Counted from the first letter of the stretch, positions 23,527 through 35,147 are shown. The stretch: 64,000 bases of DNA from Puccinellia tenuiflora (GCA_012064385.1 QRDG01000231.1:1215584-1279583); one strand, 5' to 3'. Numbers and translations: made by a program. The notes: generated by a model not told the origin, from the letters alone.

Positions 23527-24414
23527 GTCCGCCCACCTGCCGATGGCAGCACGGCACATTGACGCTTTCATTAGTGCCGGCTGTTTCTAGTCCGTGTCTC
23601 TTCAAGGGGAAAAGATGAAAACGACTACGTACAAGTACAGCCAAGGTACAGCTAGGTGGCGATTGCCATTGTCCATACACTATACTTTCACGACCGGCCT
23701 CGCCTGGCGTAATCAATTGAGGCTTTGACCTCTGTCGTCCGAAATAATGGTGTTCTGTCATCTGGGTAATTCTCTCTGCTCTAGACCCGTAAACCTGACA
23801 TTTTTGTCCGGGCACATGTGAGAGCATGCAACATATGAAACAGTTTTAGGGTCATTTGTTTCGTAGGATTTAAAAGGTAGGATTAAGATGACATGTCACA
23901 TTGAATCATAAAAACACATGAATATGTAATAGAAACTGTTTGGTTGTACCATGAGAATAACACACACAAAATCTGGAAAAATAGGTTGCATGCCATGCCT
24001 GTTAAAAACGTAGTTGTTTTTCCACAAGTTAATGTCTATAACATACATGTGCAACAGTTGATAATCACTTTTCAGTTCGGGCACCACAATGTTCCAACAC
24101 TACTTTGACAAAAATTCTTGCCATTTGCTAGTAATCTTCATAAACTGCCGATGTGTTACCACTGTTGTGTCCTCCATTCACCATCTCCATTGTCGATGTG
24201 TTATCACCTTCGAACATATCGTATTCTCGGAGTATCATGTTGGAACGCGGTATGCTACATTAGTACAAATTTCAAATTTTACCACATAAATCAAGATCAT
24301 TATGCTATTATAGATCACAGGATTAACACTACACATGTTGACTTGTGCCGGAGGTACGAGGCAATATATTCGTATTACCTCCTTCTTGCGATCCCACAAA
24401 TAAGTCCTCACGGA

Positions 24415-24575
24415 CAGTGGCAGATCCAGAAGGTGGACAGGGTGGGCCGCCCACCCTGAGATATTTGGTTAGCCTACATACCATAGAAGAAGAAACAAAA
24501 AGCCAAATACAAGGTATAATATTTATTTTTTGTTAAGGTGGACCACCCTGATTAAAAGTCCTGGGTCCGCCACTG
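24415..24575. mobile_element. 161-bp non-autonomous hAT MITE
   Basis: The left end is CAGTGGCAGATCCAG and the right end is CTGGGTCCGCCACTG, an inverted pair. Flanking 8-mers CTCACGGA (24407-24414) and CTCATGGA (24576-24583) match at seven of eight positions. Subterminal 'gggtggnccnccaccct' motifs are shared with the larger hAT element at 10054-11472, so this is probably a deletion derivative of that family. Confidence 0.85.
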
Positions 24576-24721
24576 CTCATGGACCCCACAAATGGCTCAT
24601 CAAGCATCACAGGCACTCGCCTCCCAAGGTATCCGCGCGTGTAGGAAGGATTGTGAAGGCAACGGATTGCTAGATCTGATTGCCTGTCTTTTGTGGAGGT
24701 GGTGATGCCTTGGTCGTGTAA

Positions 24722-26518
24722 GGGCATCTCCACACGCCGCCCCCAAAGCCCCCCCATAGCCCCCCCCCCCCCCCCATAGCCCTATGGGGCGCCCTGGGCG
24801 AAAAACAGCACCCAGTCGCGCGCCCCATAGGCCGGTTTCGTCCGGGGCGGCCCGTTATTTCGTCCGGCGGTACCAGCCCAACCCCGCGCGTCAGGGCTTG
24901 TTGCGGTAGCGCCGAGCGTGCAGGGCCGCCGTGTCATGGAAACATAAAAAATGGCGCGAACCCACCGTCGTTTCGGCGCCCTCCCGCCAAATCTTGGCAC
25001 CGCCCCCTCGTCGCCGTCGGTCGTGGGCCACACCTATCATAGGAACATGACGTTCAACGGCGCGGTCGTCGCACAAACTGCGGCGCCGTAGGGAGTCGTC
25101 CTGTCGCCCACGCGGCGAGCATGCTACTGCGGTGGTGTTAATGCCCTCCGTCGCGTTAATGGCCCCTCCACCGCTGTTAAAAACCGCCCGCTCCTGCCTC
25201 TCTCGCCGCACACCTCTCCCTCGCACTCGCCGCGCACCACTCTCTTACCATGCACACCGCCCATTCTCTCCCTCCCTCGCCATGGGTTTCAACCAGCGCA
25301 ACCACCCAACGGTGCAGAACGGCTTCGCCCCTCGCAGCCTCCTCAAGCACGAGGCGGAGGCGCTGTGTTCTGGTCCTGGTACCCCTGCCCGCCGGACATG
25401 CATGCCGGGAACAAGTTCGCGATCGGCGTCGCCGGCGTGCCGGTGCCGGACGCTCCGCGTCCTTGGGAGACCGACTGGAACGTGGCCGTCATGCACCACT
25501 ACTGGCACGAGCTCACCGCCGAGCAGCCGGAGTGGGCGCCGTCGAACACCGACCGCTACCAGGCGTAGTTCCGGCGCATCCACCACGAGCGGATGACCTT
25601 TGGGATGGCGAAGGGCTGCCGCCCCGCGAGCGCAACATCGAGGGCCGGTACGCCTTCTGGGGCGTGCCGGGCCGCACGCTCGCGGCCGTCATGGCGCACA
25701 TCGACGTCGGTGACGAGCCGCGGCTCGAGGCGCCCCCGATGGCCCCGCCTCCGCCTCCGCCCCCGGCCCGGCGATGGGCACCGCTGTCCTTGACGTCGTC
25801 CTCCTCCCGATCTGCATCCTCCTCCTGCAGGTCTGCATCGTCCTCCTCGCCGCTACGGGCTCCAAAGCCGAAGCCGAGGACCGACGCCCTCGTCATCGGC
25901 TCCGCGACGGGCTCGACGCGAGGCGGGCGTGCGAGTGGTCGCTCCACGACCACGTCCAGATCACCGGGGCGCCACTGCTCGACCTCATCGGTGACGGGGA
26001 CGGCGGCGCCAACGACGACGAGGCAGGGCCCAACGACAGCGGTAGCTACACCGTCAAGGAGGAGGACTACGACCTCTTCAACTACTGTTAGATTTAGGTT
26101 TTTTTAGTTTTAGTTAAATTTCATTCAAATATTGTAAGATATCCTCAAAACTTGAATGAAATCGTATTTACTTTCGAATTTCAAAAAAAATTATGGGGAT
26201 AGCGAGTGGGGAGAGGCGCCCCCATAGACTGCATCTTGTCCGGACGCCCCCCATACAGGAAAGAAACCAGGAATGGATTATAAGGGGGGCCAATTACATG
26301 TAAAATTTGTTGGAGGGGGGCATATAGCTAAACTTGAGTAAATTTAGGCTACAAATCTGCAAATTAGCTAGGTGATTTCACACAAAAATTAGCCTTGGGG
26401 GGGGGGGGGGGGGGGGGCATGACCCTAGCCAGCCCCCCGCTGGTTCCGTCCCTACCCCCATAGTGCTCGTTCGGGCGGCCATCCGGACGGCCTATGGGGG
26501 ACGCGAGTGGAGATGCTC
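24722..26518. mobile_element. PIF/Harbinger-type element, 1.8 kb, GC-rich cargo
   Basis: The left terminus GGGCATCTCCACACGC and the inverted right terminus (GAGCATCTCCACTCGC on the minus strand) are flanked by TAA (24719-24721 and 26519-26521). The 3-bp TAA target is typical of PIF/Harbinger. Inside are plus-strand GC-rich frames. One, at 25365-25568, is Trp-rich with WETDWNVAVMHHYWHEL and stops just before a continuing relative (HHERMTF). Another, 25774-26091, ends in an acidic EEDYDLFNYC tail. No transposase is recognisable. A further fragment with a 21-base G-run (26397-26417) appears inserted near its right end. The product is unknown to me. Confidence 0.65.
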
Positions 26519-26521
26519 TAA

Positions 26522-26826
26522 TAGTACAACTCTTTCTCTCTTTTTGGATAAAACTTATCCATCCGGATTAAATCCAAGTGAGTTTGTTCCCTTAAGCATG
26601 TGATCTTATAGGTTCATGTACATGAATAATGGAGACTATTTAAATTTTGTTTGAGTTTTCCTGACTTAATTAGTTGGCTCCTAACAATTAACAAATCGAC
26701 TCAACTCTGAAATGTTCGGAAAGTCTAACAGATGAACCTTTACAATGTGTCATATGCAAGTAATGTATGTCCACGGGCATACATGGTATTTTTTTTTTGA
26801 GGCCTCACGATATCCTTGTAGCTAGC
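26522..26826. other. AT-rich intergenic sequence
   Basis: No gene or diagnosable repeat is seen, apart from a T-run at 26789-26798. Confidence 0.5.
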
Positions 26827-26838
26827 TCGACCTAAGAA

Positions 26839-27729
26839 GATGCCACCATATGTGACATATACGCAATACGTCGCATTCGCTCCTGACCTAGCCGCCGCCA
26901 GGGGAAAGACGATCAGGAGGTGATCTGTGTGCCAGCCCATCTTCACCGACGAGCCTGCTGGTCCCCTCTCCCTCCGCCGCCGCTCCGGCGGTGGAGGGAG
27001 GGGGGATCCGGTTTCTCCGTTATGTAGTTAGAGTTTGTCTTTGTAGGTCGTGATGCGTCGCTGGGGTGGTGGGAGCGGCGCTCGGACGAATAAATCTGCT
27101 TCAGCTCCACTCCCACGCTGGCGGTGTCCTTCATGGTAACGTCTCGGAGTTGATGGCATCGTGTGTTTGCCGATCGTTCAGATCGGCGGCTTTAGGGTTC
27201 ATGGATGGTGTCGACCCCATCATGTGTGTCTCTCCTTCTGCTTTGTCCCTGTTGCTATGGCGTTGTTTCCGACGTCATGGTGGAGCAGGGAGGTTGGATC
27301 GTCCAGGAGTACGCGCAGACGGTTGTCGGCGCAGGTGACAGCTGGAAGATGGTGTATCCTATGCTGGGTTTATGGTTGGAGGCTGACAGTTCTGGTTCCC
27401 TCTTTCGTCGTCGCAGTCGTGCGGAGGTGCCAGTTCTGAAGTTCGATGGCATGTCCGGGGTCGTGCTGCCTCGGTATGATTCTTTCAACGGCAATGGTTT
27501 ATCCGAAAAGCTGCTGATCAGCAATAGAGCCGCATCGAGCTCGGATGAAGAGGTGATCTGTCTTGCTTCTTTTTTATGGCTGCCATGGTGGTGTCGAAAA
27601 AGAGAGATATGCATTGATTTGTTATATAAGTTTTTTCCATCTTTTCAGTTCTGTAATGTCGGTTTGTATGTGAGTTGTACTTTGATCTTTATCTATAAAT
27701 AAGACACGTATTATTTTGAAAAAAAAATA
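26839..27729 (+). mobile_element. Non-LTR (poly-A) retrotransposed insert with 12-bp TSD
   Basis: The 12-mer TCGACCTAAGAA occurs exactly at 26827-26838 and 27730-27741, bracketing 891 bp that end in an A-rich tail (27719-27728). This is the hallmark of target-primed reverse transcription. The insert has no recognisable reverse transcriptase. It is GC-rich at its 5' side and ends with AT-rich 3'-UTR-like sequence (TATAAATAAGACACG just before the tail). It could be a 5'-truncated LINE, a LINE-mobilised non-coding RNA or a retrocopy. It sits about 430 bp upstream of the GT47 gene. Confidence 0.75.
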
Positions 27730-28157
27730 TCGACCTAAGAATACACGGAGTTTTTTTTTTGAAAACTAAGAATAGACGGAGTTGTTTTTGCAGAAATTTC
27801 TCTCTCTTCACCGAGTCGTAGACAGACCAAGAAAACCGTGTGGGCGTTTCTTTTTGGTAGCGAGAGCACAAAAAAAAAAAAAAACCAGCATGATAACAGC
27901 AATTATTGTTTTACTTCATAAGTGGTCAAGAAAAGTGGGTTTCCATGCTTTACTATGGACCTTTAGTTGGACACTGTAGTCATTCTCTCTCCTCTCTCCA
28001 ATCTCCATTTGTCCTAAGAAAATCTAATTGGCCTCATCCCTCCTTGCTTGTTCCTGCTTCCCAAAATTTCCCCTTTATCGAACTCCCAAATCCAATCTCC
28101 TCCTTAATTAAGCTCAGCTCTGGGGAGACGGAGAGGTTGGTTCCGTCCGCCGCCGCG

Positions 28158-30431
28158 ATGGGATCGAGAGCCGGATGGCTCCCCGTAGCCCTTCTCTTGG
28201 CGGCAGCGGCCCTCTCATCCGTCTTCTCGCCGCCGGCCGTCGCCGCCGCCGCCGCCGAGTCCGGCGAGGCCAACCACGCCGTTCAGCAGCACAGCGAACG
28301 CATCTCAGGTCCCGATTTATGACCAAAGTTGTTACTTTATATTTTTTCTTCTCAAAAGTTACATGTTTTCAATTGTTAGGAACCTAGGATTTCGTCGCTC
28401 CTGTTCCCCCTGTTGATGCTCTTAAACCGTCAGATATTATGCTAGTTTTTTTTTTGCGGGTAGATATTATGCTAGTTAATTTGGTTCTGATATATGAGCA
28501 TGATTGGTTCAAGGCTGTTGCTTGGAGTTGTTGACTAGGTCATCTTCGTGGGCTACTGAATCCAGACTGCTTCTCTTTTCTGCCTTTCGTGTTGGACTTG
28601 GTTGTGATATAATACAGTTTCAATTTTGATTCCACTCTTGTCAAAAGTTGCTTATACCCATCATCACCGTCCAGCCATCCACCACAAGTTACGTAGGGTT
28701 TGTGTTGGGATGTTACCCCCTCGTTTCCTTCTTTAGAATTTCTTGCTTTTGATAGTTCATTCATTGTTGCTAAGATTATGTTAATGTGGTTGGTTTATAC
28801 AAGTATGACCGCGGTTTCGGTTCGATTGGTTGATATAGCATGGATTAATTGTAATCGCAAGGTTCAGTTTACCGTGCTCAAATGGTTTATACTGTTCATA
28901 TAATTTCACAATTTTAGTTAGAGATGGATGTATGCTTTTGTTGCTGTTCAACTTTGTTACTCCATGTTCTGTTCAAATAACTCACACATCTGTTTGCTCT
29001 AAATCCATGATTATTGATCCGCAGGGAGTGCTGGCGATGTTCTAGAAGACAATCCTGTGGGAAAGTTAAAGGTTTACATCTATGACTTGCCAAGAAAGTA
29101 CAACAAGAAGATGGTCACCAAGGATCCCCGCTGCCTCAATCATATGTTTGCTGCAGAAATATTTATGCACCGTTTCTTGCTCTCAAGTGCCGTGCGGACA
29201 CTCAAACCCAAGGAGGCTGATTGGTTCTATGCACCAGTTTATACTACGTGTGACCTGACTCCTGCTGGACTTCCTTTGCCATTCAAGTCACCAAGGGTGA
29301 TGAGGAGTGCAATCCAGCATATTTCGAATAAGTGGCCCTTTTGGAACCGAACTGATGGTGCAGATCACTTCTTTGTTGTCCCACATGATTTTGGATCTTG
29401 CTTTCACTATCAAGTGAGTTCACCAGTACCAAAACCTCCCATATTCTCTATGGCTTTGTTTATGTGGGATTTTTTCATTTCTTCTAGTACACCTTGTAAC
29501 AGAAGGAGGTCATAGTTAGGAATATATCCTGCTTTATTTTACATTTCGATTGGTAATTTTCTGTGTAATAGTTATGCTGGTATTTGCAGGAAGAAAAAGC
29601 TATCGAACGTGGTATTCTCCCATTGCTGCGACGTGCGACATTGGTGCAAACATTTGGACAGGAGAATCATGTTTGCCTGAAGGAAGGGTCTATCATCATT
29701 CCACCATTTGCTCCTCCTCAGAAGATGCAGACTCACCTGATTCCCCCTGACACTCCACGTTCAATCTTTGTTTACTTTAGGGGTCTATTCTATGACACCG
29801 GGAATGATCCTGAGGGGGGCTACTATGCAAGGTATATGCTTCTAAACTTTTGACCAATTTGAATTCGTCCAAATGGTTCGCTCCCAATTTACTCACATCA
29901 ATTATTTTGTTTTACAGAGGTGCGCGAGCTTCCCTGTGGGAGAACTTCAAGAACAATCCTCTGTTTGACATTTCCACAGATCACCCTGCCACTTACTACG
30001 AAGACATGCAGCGTGCAGTCTTCTGCCTGTGTCCATTGGGCTGGGCACCATGGAGCCCTAGATTGGTTGAGGCTGTGGTCTTTGGCTGCATTCCTGTCAT
30101 CATAGCTGATGATATTGTGCTACCATTTGCTGATGCTATCCCATGGGAGGAAATTGGTGTTTTTGTGGAGGAGAAGGATGTCCCTCAGTTGGACACAATT
30201 CTCACATCAATGCCTATTGATGATATTTTAAGAAAGCAAAGATTGCTCGCAAATCCATCAATGAAGCAGGCCATGTTGTTCCCACAGCCAGCCCAACCAC
30301 GAGACGCATTCCACCAGATCTTGAATGGCCTTGCTCGCAAGCTCCCACACCCAGAGGGTGTATTCTTACGACCTGGAGAGAAGCATCTCAACTGGACTGC
30401 CGGACCTGTTGGAGATCTGAAACCATGGTAG
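28158..30431 (+). CDS. IRX10/GUT1-like GT47 glycosyltransferase (exostosin family), xylan synthesis
   Basis: Four exons, 28158-28308, 29025-29413, 29590-29831 and 29918-30431, join in frame across GT-AG introns and encode 431 residues. The N-terminus is a hydrophobic signal peptide or anchor (WLPVALLLAAAALSS). The rest is a single exostosin/GT47 domain, from KLKVYIYDLPRKYN at about residue 55, through FVVPHDFGSC, IFVYFRG and FCLCPLGWAPWSPRLVEAV, to a C-terminal region ending DLKPW. This matches the plant IRX10/GUT1 group, Golgi enzymes known to extend the xylan backbone, although rice homologues are often labelled probable glucuronosyltransferases. Length fits the family (about 415-430). The start was chosen because this ATG opens directly into the signal peptide and is followed by a clean exon. 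Confidence 0.92.
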
Positions 30432-30888
30432 CGAAGAGCTTCTTCCATCCTCTTGGACAATCCTTGCCACATAAGCCGCGTAGAATTAGTTCATACTTCC
30501 TCATATGTGATGTAATAGAAATGGTGTGCCGCTGGTGTAAACACCACATCTGCCTTATCTAACATAATGAGCAATCTGTAAGTTGGTCATTCCGAAAGAA
30601 ATGAAATGGTGTTGTTCGTCTCAGGTTAGATGCATGGTGATTTTGGTGTTTAAGATTTGTTACAGCATGCTTTCAGCTTGCAGAAGAATTGATGGCAAGA
30701 ATGCAACTGCGAATCTGGTGAACCACGAGGCTGTAAGTAGCATTAGATTGATGGCAAAGTTACAGTTTCCATGTTTTGAGACAGCTGTGCATAGATGCTG
30801 TACTTGGCTGATACAACCATGCTATTTGCAGGTCAGGTAACTTGTATATGGTTTGGCAAGCATCTTTGGTGACATGGCGACCACCCCC

Positions 30889-31488
30889 TCACTCATCATC
30901 ATCAGCCAAGTCGAACGTCTTGAGCAGGTCACCGCAGACGGGCAGCGGCACGTCCTTGAGGTAGCCGAGCGGATTGGCTAACCGCAGGTTGTCACTGATG
31001 CCAACGTTCCTGGTGAGCAGAACAGGGGCACGGTCCCTGAGGTTCTGGATCTCATGGCAGTTTGAGAGGGGGCTCTTGACGAGGACGATCTCGCAGATGT
31101 CCTCCACATGGCTGTCCTTGAGCTCGATTTTGTAAGTGCCAGTCTCGTCTGTCACAGCACCGATCGAGCGCTCGACAACGTTCGTGCCGAAGTGCCTGCA
31201 CTCCAGCTTGACCTTCGCACCTGCAAGTTAACCAAGAAGCGAGCTGAGGAATATCTGTGCAGTTTCAGCTGTTCACAGATTCAGACAGTTTCGGTTTGAG
31301 AGGTCAGAGATGCATTATGGCGTACCCTTGATGTACTCGGTGACATTCGTCTCGAACCCTGCACGGCAGGTGTCGCAGTACACCCGGCCCTGGACGACGT
31401 AGTCAGGAGCCTTGGTGGCGACGGACGTGTCGGCGAGGGCAAACAGGACGACGACGGCGATCACCGAGAGGATGCGGAGCGAGGCCAT
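30889..31488 (-). CDS. Pollen Ole e 1-like secreted protein
   Basis: Two minus-strand exons, 31488-31326 and 31220-30889, join across a 105-bp GT-AG intron to give 164 residues. Residues 1-25 form a clear signal peptide (ILSVIAVVVLFALADT). The mature part has the Ole e 1 family pattern: VQGRVYCDTC near the start, then GAKVKLECR, then VTDETGTYKIEL, and later cysteines in SNCHEIQ and LPVCGDLL. Six cysteines in all are expected to form three disulfides. Members of this family are extracellular and found in pollen, anthers and other organs; their molecular role is poorly known. It is convergent with the GT47 gene, whose stop is 458 bp away. The acidic C-terminus (LADDDE) ends at a TGA. Confidence 0.9.
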
Positions 31489-32552
31489 GGCTGTTGCTGT
31501 TGTGTGATGTCCCCTACCTCCGGTGAATGTTTTTGCCTCGGCGGAGGATGAATTGCCTGGGAGGTAGAGTTTTATTGGGTGGATGGCCTGAGGACGGTGA
31601 CGAAATGCCCTGGTTTTTGCATTACCATCTCCTGCGCTTAAATAACCCCGTTGCAAGCAGGGTTTGCGTGGCTGCGCATGAATGTCGGAAAAGGATGGTT
31701 GGATGGGAGCAAATGAACGGACAGTTTGCTGACGGTAAAACGGAGGCGGGAATTTAGCCAGAGTTCCGTGAGGTCTGTGTGATCCACAACAATTCGATAG
31801 TTTTCCTCATGTTTCTTATAGAGGTTTGTTTTTTGGGAACTAGGCTAATGTTAAAAAGAGACATGCAAAACATGGGAACTCTTGGAGTACAGAGTGCGTA
31901 TGGGAATGGAAAGAAGTCCATTCTAAACCTTGAACTTGTAGAGGTTCAAAGTTAAAAGTACCAATTTTCATGATTTAAAGTCCAGGGTTTGATTTAGCTA
32001 ACCTCTACAAGTTTAACGTCTAAAATTGGATATTTTTTCCTATGAAAATTGCACTAGTCTAGCATCAACATAGAACACATCACGATACGGGTCGCAACGA
32101 AGCTTCGCCTGAAATGTGCACAATGATTTTATATTTGCACTGACGCATGTGTATTCTTTTATATACAGTCCGTACACGCGTTTGGTTCATGCTAATCCGA
32201 TAGAAAAGATTGTTTGCTACTCACAAACATATATTTTTAGATTAGATACGTTGTACTTATATAAGGGTGTTCATGTATTCCACTACTCATAGTTAAAAAA
32301 AAAATGTACTCGAACATATTTCAGCTCGTCTCTCGGCCACTTTTCACCTGTATGTACATAGAAGAAGGATTCAAGTTAAACCCATCAAGCAACTGATCGG
32401 ACATTAATCATGATTGCAAATTAGGCACCGTCGCCCCCGCCCGAGGGAGCGACACAAGCTGTTACTTAAACAGAACACTATTCAGTAGTAGTATATAACT
32501 GGTGATATGATTCTTATTTGATCATGTCTTCCGAGCACGTAGAAAGTACAAC
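31489..32552. other. Intergenic region between the Ole e 1-like and peptide genes
   Basis: The 5' flank of the Ole e 1-like gene comes first. Beyond it is AT-rich DNA with one clear foldback: AACTTGTAGAGGTT at 31933-31946 and its exact inverse at 32000-32013. No ORF is convincing. Confidence 0.45.
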
Positions 32553-33552
32553 GGTACCTACGTCAAGATCAACGAGTTGAGATTTTATTTAGGCGCGGCG
32601 GTGTACGGATGGATGCCTGTATATGCGAGCGAGAGGATGGAAGTGGTTCACGCGGCGGGCGGCGAGGGCACGAGGTCGCATTCGGCGAGGCAGATGACGT
32701 TACGCTGGACGCAGGCCATGGCGCAGGCGGGCGTCCCGGCGGACGGGTTGACGGCGCACGCTGCAGCGCAGCCCGTCATATCCGTGGTGCAGCCCATGAT
32801 GCAACCCACGAGGTTGGAGGTCGACCTGACCTCGGGGTCCGGATCGGGCTCGCCGGCCGCGGTCACCACCAGCGCGGCGGCGACGACGAAGAACGTGATG
32901 GCGACGCCGCGACGAACGGTGGAGGCATCAGCGCCGGCCATGTTGAGCTGAAGCTTTTTGTGTGTGGACTGTGATGGGGCAGAGGGTTGCCTTGTATAGA
33001 ACTTGGCAGTGGAGGCATGGCTGCCTTGTTGAACTTGTTCCATGAAGCGCGCGCGCATCCAAGATGGATGCTTGGGGCCACGAGGCATGAGGAACTTGTG
33101 ATCACTGATGAGAAGGCTGTTGTGCCTGCCAGAAACAGCAAGCTTCTCTTCTCACCCGACCTGGGAAGGATCTGTGTGCAGTGTGCGCAGGTCGGGTGAC
33201 ACAGGAGATGGCCGGTTCAGGCGCGGGGGAAATGAAAATAATATAAGAAGAAAACCGCTGACGTGCTGTGTCAAGGGTACCTGACAATCAGTACCCACTT
33301 GATAGATTGCAGATAAAATTTACAGGGATAAAAGTGGAACGACATTCGCAAAATGGAGTAATTAGAGTGAAAATGCCATACTAGGGGGTATAAACTTGAA
33401 TTTACTCTGATTTCTCTAAGATGGCGACCATATCGTGCATGTCACTATTCTTTTTTACAGAAAATACTATCATTTTGGGTTGCATATCCTCCGTTTTTGT
33501 AGAAATTACCAGATCAAAATGCTCATTTCACCGAAGCAACCATTGGATGGTA
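32553..33552. repeat. Segmental duplication, copy A (peptide gene plus flanks)
   Basis: Aligned by eye with 44230-44907 joined to 47423-47818. The shared parts include 'aagatcaacgagtt' at the left, the peptide gene, 'tcacccgacctgggaagga' with its paralogue, and 'ctgacaatcagtaccca' and 'tttgcatatcctcc'-like stretches at the right. Small indels are frequent. Its right end near 33552 corresponds to about 47818 in copy B. Confidence 0.85.
32648..32941 (-). CDS. Small secreted eight-cysteine peptide, copy A
   Basis: The gene is a single 97-codon exon. The N-terminus is a signal peptide (VAITFFVVAAALVVTAAG), followed by an acidic Pro/Asp spacer (EPDPDPE). The mature domain has eight cysteines in four CX3C pairs with spacing CX3C-X6-CX3C-X10-CX3C-X6-CX3C, which looks like two copies of one helical-hairpin-like unit. 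I do not recognise the family. The pattern loosely recalls plant alpha-hairpinin and other defence or signalling peptides, but that is only a resemblance. ATG choice: the frame is open about 49 codons further upstream, but only this ATG puts the signal peptide at the N-terminus and it is conserved in copy B. A second copy lies at 44382-44675. All eight cysteines are conserved between them. Confidence 0.75.
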   Translation of the reverse strand: MAGADASTVRRGVAITFFVVAAALVVTAAGEPDPDPEVRSTSNLVGCIMGCTTDMTGCAAACAVNPSAGTPACAMACVQRNVICLAECDLVPSPPAA

Positions 33553-33910
33553 AAATTTGGGTATTGCAATCGTTTCATCAGTGAGGTCGGAATTATCATT
33601 CTTCCCTTCAAATACCCTTGAGAGAGGGGGTGGAATGGAGGGAGAGAGACATGGTTGAGCTTATCGCATACAGTGTGGGGGCCAGCCCTCGACATGCTGA
33701 AATTATGTGTAAATCTATGATTTTAGATGATTTTTCTGTGTGCATTCCCTTTAATCGCCCCCTCAGGCCCCAACATGAGAAATTTTGACCAGGCTCCCCT
33801 ACTGCAAACACATAGTAATTTCAGGCTTTGGGCGTGAAGTCCCATCTTTCTACGCCTAGCTAGCCGAGGCATCATCGGTAATAGTTCCACTGCTCATGCC
33901 CAGTGCTTTA
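33553..33910. other. Intergenic DNA, no gene seen
   Basis: Unique-looking AT-rich sequence between the duplicated segment and the first Tourist-like MITE. Confidence 0.4.
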
Positions 33911-34441
33911 GGCTGGTCATAGTGGGGAGTAACTAAGACTAGTAACATCATCATAGTGCAAAGTAACATAGATGGTCTCATTTATTATCTTATAGACTCA
34001 TCTTGTCCGGGGAAAGATGTTACAGTAACTAGCTATGTTACTCTATTTGCTTCTCTCCTCATTAATTAGCTGCCACATAATCTTTTTTTTTCTTAGGTGG
34101 CATGCAAGTTACTAGCTAAGGCTACTCACAATGGGGAGTAACATAGTGTGATAACATCACATTTTTCTAGATTATGTTACTACCTCCACAATGGGTAGTA
34201 ACATATGAGTAGTGTCATGCAAAGCTATATTTATTAGGTCGTAGACTCATATGACCTTGGGAGGTGTGATGTTACAGTAACTAGCTATGTTACTCTATTC
34301 TTCTCTCTCATTATTAATTAGCTGCCACATCATCTTTTTTGCTTACGTGGCATTGATGTTACTAGTGAAGTTACTCCCACTGGGACTAGCCTAAATTATT
34401 CCCACTGTGACTAGACTAAGTTACTCCCACTGTGACTAGCC
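33911..34441. mobile_element. Tourist-like MITE (outer), interrupted by a sibling
   Basis: It starts GGCTGGTCATAGTGGGGAGT and ends with an inverse (CCCACTGTGACTAGCC). It is flanked by TTA on both sides (33908-33910 and 34442-34444), the Tourist/PIF target. Removing the inner element leaves about 257 bp. Confidence 0.8.
34120..34391. mobile_element. Tourist-like MITE (inner, 272 bp)
   Basis: Termini are GGCTACTCACAATGGGGAGT and CCCACTGGGACTAGCC, flanked by TAA at 34117-34119 and 34392-34394. It is closely related to the outer MITE and inserted near its right end, so the family was active at least twice here. Confidence 0.8.
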
Positions 34442-34797
34442 TTATAGCAAGCGGGCTCAAGTCCGATGCTAGTGGGTCTAGGAAAGACCCATAAGTTATG
34501 ATCGAGGTTGCTTCGATAAATAAAACTTTGTTCCTATCATATTTATTTTCCTCACATGTTTATTTAGCTGCCACGTCTCTACATCGACATGTGATTCATC
34601 ACCAATGATTTAAGTCTGCTTCTAAAACTTACCCTATTTTCTTCTTGTATAGTGTCATGTCTATGCATCAAAGCGACAGGGCTCAACAATCAGCATCATC
34701 ACGGAGAACGGACAACTAGAAGTTCCAGTGACACTGTGGCAGGTTTGCAGCAGGCAGCAGCTGATCAGGACAGATGCAAAAAGCTTTCACTACCTCA

Positions 34798-34942
34798 GAT
34801 TTAGTTTTTAGTGACGTGCATTTAATCCCTAGTAGTGACAGATAGTCACAAGCCTTCTGTCAATGGAAGTCCAGTTTTCATTGACGGGTCACGACCCTCC
34901 ACTGGAAGTATGGCATTCCCATTGACAGGCAGACTACTAGTG
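34798..34942. mobile_element. Possible CACTA-type terminal fragment
   Basis: The segment begins CACTACCTCAG and ends CTACTAGTG, and contains short 'attgac/gtgacg' subterminal-like repeats. No matching 3-bp target duplication is seen, and the inverted ends agree only over CACTA/TAGTG, so support is weak. Confidence 0.25.
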
Positions 34943-35147
34943 TGTGTCTTGGCTCGCTTCAGCATGACACTAGTGTGTCATCCGTCTTCCTTTTCTTTTG
35001 TCATGTTTTTTTTTTATAACTTGACTTTGTGCATCCTCATGTCTCAAGTTGATATTAATATATTATCCTTTATTGAAAAAAAGGCAAACTGAAGCTTGCG
35101 AGTCACTCGATTACTGCTACCAGTGATGATTAGCGGCACCTGACCCA

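Noticed and set aside
25513..25953. 146-codon minus-strand frame in the 1.8-kb PIF-like element
   Set aside because: It is complementary to the plus-strand GC-rich frames and has only low-complexity Gly/Arg/Asp content.
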